NCBI RefSeq assembly: GCF_002893765.1
Contig: NZ_CP025938.1
Location: forward strand, 2,221,001-2,285,000
Direction: 5' to 3'
Length of the DNA stretch: 64,000 nt
From: Tamlana carrageenivorans
GTDB taxonomy: Bacteria; Bacteroidota; Bacteroidia; Flavobacteriales; Flavobacteriaceae
In this document: in pieces, positions 62,803 through 64,000 of the stretch
How the letters are laid out: each line of letters opens with the position of its first letter
Position numbering within the stretch: the stretch's first letter is position 1
Made by a program: the position numbers and the translations under genes
Notes under the pieces: model-generated
Told to the model about the DNA's origin: nothing
The model's database searches: none
The model's input: the letters and a program-made list of their open reading frames with translations, nothing else

Positions 62803-62866
62803 AATAAGGGTAGAGTTTAGATATTAAAAGTTAAATGTAGAATTTGGTTGGTAATTGTTGGGTTGA

Positions 62867-62922
62867 TAATTTTCAATTTTCAATTTTCAATTTTCAATAG
62901 TCAATAGTCAATAGTCAAAAGT
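62867..62922 (+). repeat. Heptanucleotide tandem repeat
   Basis: Three copies of CAATTTT (62874, 62881, 62888) are followed by three of CAATAGT (62895, 62902, 62909) and one CAAAAGT (62916). The period is 7 bases throughout. It lies upstream of the rRNA promoters in non-coding DNA. No recognised role. Confidence 0.85.
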
Positions 62923-62997
62923 TTACAATGTAAATAACACGTTTACTGAGAGTTAATTCCATCATCAAAAAAACTTTAAAAAAAAGCGATAAAAAGT

Positions 62998-63029
62998 TTG
63001 TTTGGGAGAAGGAAAGGTTTGTATATTTG
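62998..63029 (+). promoter_or_regulatory. rRNA promoter P1
   Basis: TTG at 63002-63004 (or 62998-63000), then TATATTTG at 63022-63029, with a 17- or 21-base spacer. An A-rich tract (AAAAAAACTTTAAAAAAAAG) lies just upstream, like an UP element. The start region reads GCACCCCGCTAACG. Confidence 0.8.
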
Positions 63030-63136
63030 CACCCCGCTAACGAAGGCGTCAGTCTTATAAAGCGGTAGTTCATTGAGTTGTTTTGGTATTAAAATAAGGT
63101 TAAAAAAACTTTTAAAAAATAATCAAAAAAAAAGCA

Positions 63137-63166
63137 TTGTGGGTTTAATAAAAGGTTGTATGTTTG
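63137..63166 (+). promoter_or_regulatory. rRNA promoter P2
   Basis: TTG at 63137-63139, 19-base spacer, TATGTTTG at 63159-63166, followed by GCAGCCGCTAAAAAC. The same upstream A-tract design (AAAAAAACTTTTAAAAAATA) as P1. Confidence 0.8.
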
Positions 63167-63272
63167 CAGCCGCTAAAAACAGCAGGTCTGTTGGAGGTGA
63201 GGAGTTCATAAAGCAGTTTTGGTTGTTAAGATTTAAAGCGAAAAAAACTTTAAAAAAAATATCAAAAAAACA

Positions 63273-63303
63273 TTGTGAGTTTAAAAAAAGGGTTTTACAT
63301 TTG
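63273..63303 (+). promoter_or_regulatory. rRNA promoter P3
   Basis: TTG at 63273-63275, 20-base spacer, TACATTTG at 63296-63303, followed by GCACCCGCTTAGC. Again an A-tract (AAAAAAACTTTAAAAAAAAT) precedes it. It lies about 180 bases before the 16S 5' end. Confidence 0.8.
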
Positions 63304-63486
63304 CACCCGCTTAGCAAGGAAACGAGCTAAAGAAAAGAGAAACAAGTTCATAAACATATTGAATTGACAGCGTAAGAATTGAATTGGAAACGATTTAATT
63401 CAACAAAGAGAATAGACCATTTTGAGTACTAGAGATTCTAATTAGTTGTTAAAGCTGTTACCTTATAGGTAGCGCATAAAAATTTA

Positions 63487-64000
63487 ACGATGAAGAGTTT
63501 GATCCTGGCTCAGGATGAACGCTAGCGGCAGGCCTAACACATGCAAGTCGAGGGGTAACATAGAAAAGCTTGCTTTTTTGATGACGACCGGCGCACGGGT
63601 GCGTAACGCGTATAGAATCTACCTTTTGCTACTGGATAGCCCAGAGAAATTTGGATTAATACAGTATAGTATCATATTACTGCATGGTATTTATGATTAA
63701 AGGTTACGGCAAAAGATGACTATGCGTCCTATTAGCTAGTTGGTGTGGTAACGGCATACCAAGGCAACGATAGGTAGGGGCCCTGAGAGGGGGATCCCCC
63801 ACACTGGTACTGAGACACGGACCAGACTCCTACGGGAGGCAGCAGTGAGGAATATTGGACAATGGAGGCAACTCTGATCCAGCCATGCCGCGTGCAGGAT
63901 GACTGCCCTATGGGTTGTAAACTGCTTTTATACAGGAAGAAACCACGCTACGTGTAGCGTTCTGACGGTACTGTAAGAATAAGGATCGGCTAACTCCGTG
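63487..64000 (+). rRNA. rrs: 16S ribosomal RNA, 5' part (cut by the window end)
   Basis: The 5' end aligns with the bacterial 16S start (TGAAGAGTTTGATCCTGGCT, then CAGGATGAACGC). Universal segments follow: ACACATGCAAGTCGAG, CTCCTACGGGAGGCAGCAG and GGTTGTAAACTGC. The flavobacterial form AACGCTAGCGGCAGGCCTAA is present. About 514 of roughly 1500 bases are inside the window. The mature 5' end is placed by alignment and may be a few bases off. Confidence 0.97.

Noticed and set aside
63487..64000. Exact genus from the 16S fragment
   Set aside because: The first third of 16S without a database comparison only supports family level.

Overview
The window comes from a member of the Flavobacteriaceae (Bacteroidota). 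The evidence is AT-rich DNA, a 16S rRNA 5' end of flavobacterial type, Bacteroidota promoters (TTG, a 17-23 base spacer, then TAnnTTTG), a complete gldKLMN gliding/type IX secretion operon, gldB-gldC, an XrtF exosortase, and flavobacterial gene orders (purH-mreBCD-mrdA-rodA; miaB to groEL). The 16S fragment looks like the Algibacter/Tamlana/Bizionia group, but I cannot place the genus.

Layout. 1-7.6 kb: a plus-strand run of dtd (5' cut by the window edge), a DUF457 membrane protein, two consecutive DUF3857/transglutaminase genes, a MazG-like gene and aroA. The first DUF3857 gene is split by a 1081-bp IS with a perfect 8-bp target duplication; the second is frameshifted in its signal peptide. 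7.7-12.7 kb: queA, a repeat-rich spacer, rlmN, a polyprenyl synthase and a frameshifted DUF2254 gene. 12.8-16.1 kb: a minus-strand operon of circularly permuted ATP-grasp, alpha-E and transglutaminase genes, a conserved but functionally undefined peptide-ligase-like system. 16.4-21.9 kb: dnaG (zinc ligands lost), a response regulator with Glu at the phosphorylation site, nadE, gldB-gldC and an exported peptide deformylase homologue. 22-29.3 kb: the cell elongation operon purH-mreB-mreC-mreD-mrdA-rodA. 29.5-34.9 kb: a GAF/fRMsr protein, XrtF with its partner, and a metal-handling trio (HYC_CC_PP protein, TonB-dependent receptor, HMA protein). 35.0-36.35 kb: an IS256 element. 36.4-43.3 kb (minus): miaB, sigma-54 activator, lptE, TPR protein, secG, groS, groL. 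43.5-53 kb: a membrane protein, topA, an arginase-fold protein lacking most metal ligands, and gldKLMN. 53-62.5 kb: an FAD oxidoreductase, a DUF983 protein, an ABC-F ATPase and a tripartite RND efflux operon. 62.5-64 kb: a long leader with three tandem rRNA promoters, then the start of 16S rRNA, cut by the window end.

Most of this is housekeeping, envelope and gliding biology. I did not find a clear new defence or biosynthetic island. The most notable points are: (1) a very recent IS insertion whose precise removal restores a 637-codon gene; (2) four places where one missing base in a homopolymer explains a broken or start-less gene, meaning either assembly error or a decaying/phase-variable state; (3) enzyme-like proteins lacking canonical residues (DnaG zinc site, response-regulator Asp, arginase ligands); (4) a 75-bp near-identical inverted repeat pair 45 kb apart and 90-bp nested-hairpin elements; (5) the triple rRNA promoter array.
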